A stretch of 64,000 nucleotides of DNA from Strongylocentrotus purpuratus (lineage: Eukaryota > Echinodermata > Echinoidea > Camarodonta > Strongylocentrotidae), in assembly GCF_000002235.5 (NCBI RefSeq), contig NW_022145544.1, positions 1,528,501 to 1,592,500 on the forward strand, written 5' to 3'. Below are positions 62,621-64,000 of the stretch, piece after piece (the stretch's first letter is position 1; each line of letters starts with the position of its first letter). Under the pieces are notes generated by a model. That model was not told the origin of the DNA, searched no databases, and was given only the letters and a program-made list of their open reading frames with translations. The position numbers and the translations under genes were made by a program.

Positions 62621-64000
62621 AATGGGGAATGTGAAGGACATTTTTTTCAAAGACAGATCAAGAGGAGTACATATAAGGAGGAAAATTTATCGTTTAAATA
62701 AAAATATACGCTACAAAACATTACTTATCAGGCATGTTCTTTTTGTCCCTTCCGCTAACGACATCTCCACCATTTTAAAACATACTTTTTAGGATAAGAA
62801 TTAAGTGAGTACCTTGGTACAATCTGCGATCATCATGATGTTTCCTGGGAGATTATCATCTTGTGAGAGAAAGATACAAAAAAAAGTATGAAATATGTAG
62901 AAGAAAATTGAGTCTAAGCCTTTGTAAAGAAACGGTTCAGTCACGATGATACATTACACCTCAAGGCCCTTCGTCAACAAAAACGATGACTTAATACGAT
63001 CACTGACAACCGGATTTCATCAATCACTTAATTCCAATATCTCTGTAAACAATCCATATTCATGATATCCCTATAATTGGTACACGTAGCTACCAATAAT
63101 CTCGATGTTGGAATTCGGAAGTATGGATTAGTTTGTGTTTGTAATGTGAGATCAATTGTAATTCGCGACGCTATTTAAAGTCCATATATTTAGTTTACTT
63201 GATATATAAACCACATGCTTTTCTCATATACACAAACAATATTTTTTAAATGGTATATAAATTCAAGTTTTTAAACGTTATACTGGTAAATGTGTTGTTT
63301 GCAATATGTACAGAATTGATCCAGATCGAGCTGAATTAACTGACCCTTTGACCTCCTTTCGAGATTACCCCCAAAATAATTACGAAAATAAATTCTGAAT
63401 TAAACTCGAAATTTTGGTATGACGTACTAGCTTGAACAAAAAACAAAACAAAATAAAACCATTGTCATCGTAACCATATATTTTTCATATGTTTTTGTTC
63501 ATGGTACCCTAGATTCCATGTATAATTATTTGCATCTGCTCAATATTGCTGATAATGTATGTGTATATGCTTTAATTGGAATTAAATAGAATTGAACCTG
63601 AACTTGACCTTGATACTGTTTAGTATAAACAGTTTTCTGATGTTAAAAGGAAGAGGTTCTACAAAACGATGTCAGGCGACAATTACTTCGCGGTCCGTTT
63701 CCTACATTAACTAAATTCGTACTTTCAACTCTTAAATAAACATAATACCTAATCCTAAACATATCCTAAAAGTCAATCGAAACTCCAACATTATCGTTGA
63801 CGAAATAATGACCGGAGCAATGTAATAATGTAAGATTTTGTCATTATTTTGAGGGATCCACATTTTACAAGCTCTTCTTTTCAGTGGATCCTTCCATTCC
63901 ACAGGTTTAACTTAAAAACTAATAACAAAAGAACTATTATACTGGATATTTATGTATACTTTATTTTTGATAACTTTAAACCATGTAAAATGTTTTATAT
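62621..64000. other. No recognisable gene
   Basis: AT-rich unique-looking sequence to the end of the window, with no repeats or exon-like frames that I can support. Confidence 0.5.

Noticed and set aside
62158-62634. 158-codon Arg/Glu-rich frame
   Set aside because: Direct translation of the GA minisatellite.

Overview
The window is AT-rich animal nuclear DNA, most likely from an echinoderm such as a sea urchin. This rests on two intron-rich bilaterian genes, tRNA-derived SINEs of a kind common in marine deuterostomes, a non-LTR retrotransposon 3' end, a Helitron-like element with a ~158-bp satellite core, several MITE families, and many long G/C and GA/CT tracts. The assignment to echinoderms is an inference from repeat style.

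Two protein-coding genes can be supported by splice sites and reading phase. They are divergent (5' ends facing each other), with about 6.6 kb between them. (1) Minus strand, 39570 down to 13687: a membrane-bound RING-CH (MARCH-type) E3 ubiquitin ligase, four coding exons, 324 residues as modelled. Its first intron is about 20 kb and holds two inverted copies of one hAT-type transposon. (2) Plus strand, 47475 to 58290, with a probable 5' UTR exon ending at 46414 and a long 3' UTR: TMEM209, thirteen coding exons, 586 residues, complete.

Layout: 1-13.6 kb has no recognisable gene, but holds a TTAA-flanked MITE, a SINE, a GC-rich palindromic repeat module, several minisatellites and a long GAA tract. 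13.6-39.6 kb is the MARCH-like gene, with a hAT-like MITE, SINE pieces, a Harbinger-like MITE and the two hAT copies in its introns. 39.6-46.2 kb is the intergenic interval, with possible promoter elements, CT tracts and a degenerate minisatellite next to a hAT-like end. 46.2-60.9 kb is TMEM209, with a LINE 3' end in its first intron, a SINE, a Helitron-like satellite element and TTAA MITEs. 61.7-62.6 kb is a GA-rich minisatellite, and the rest shows nothing clear.

Nothing suggests that the two genes act together. TMEM209 is a nuclear-envelope protein and MARCH proteins ubiquitinate membrane cargo. I found no bacterial-type system, CRISPR, retrovirus-like element or clearly new multi-gene system. 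The most informative observations are the paired hAT copies with perfect target-site duplications, the TTAA MITE set (one just upstream of a TMEM209 splice acceptor), and the intronic satellite whose monomers carry nuclear-receptor-type half-sites.
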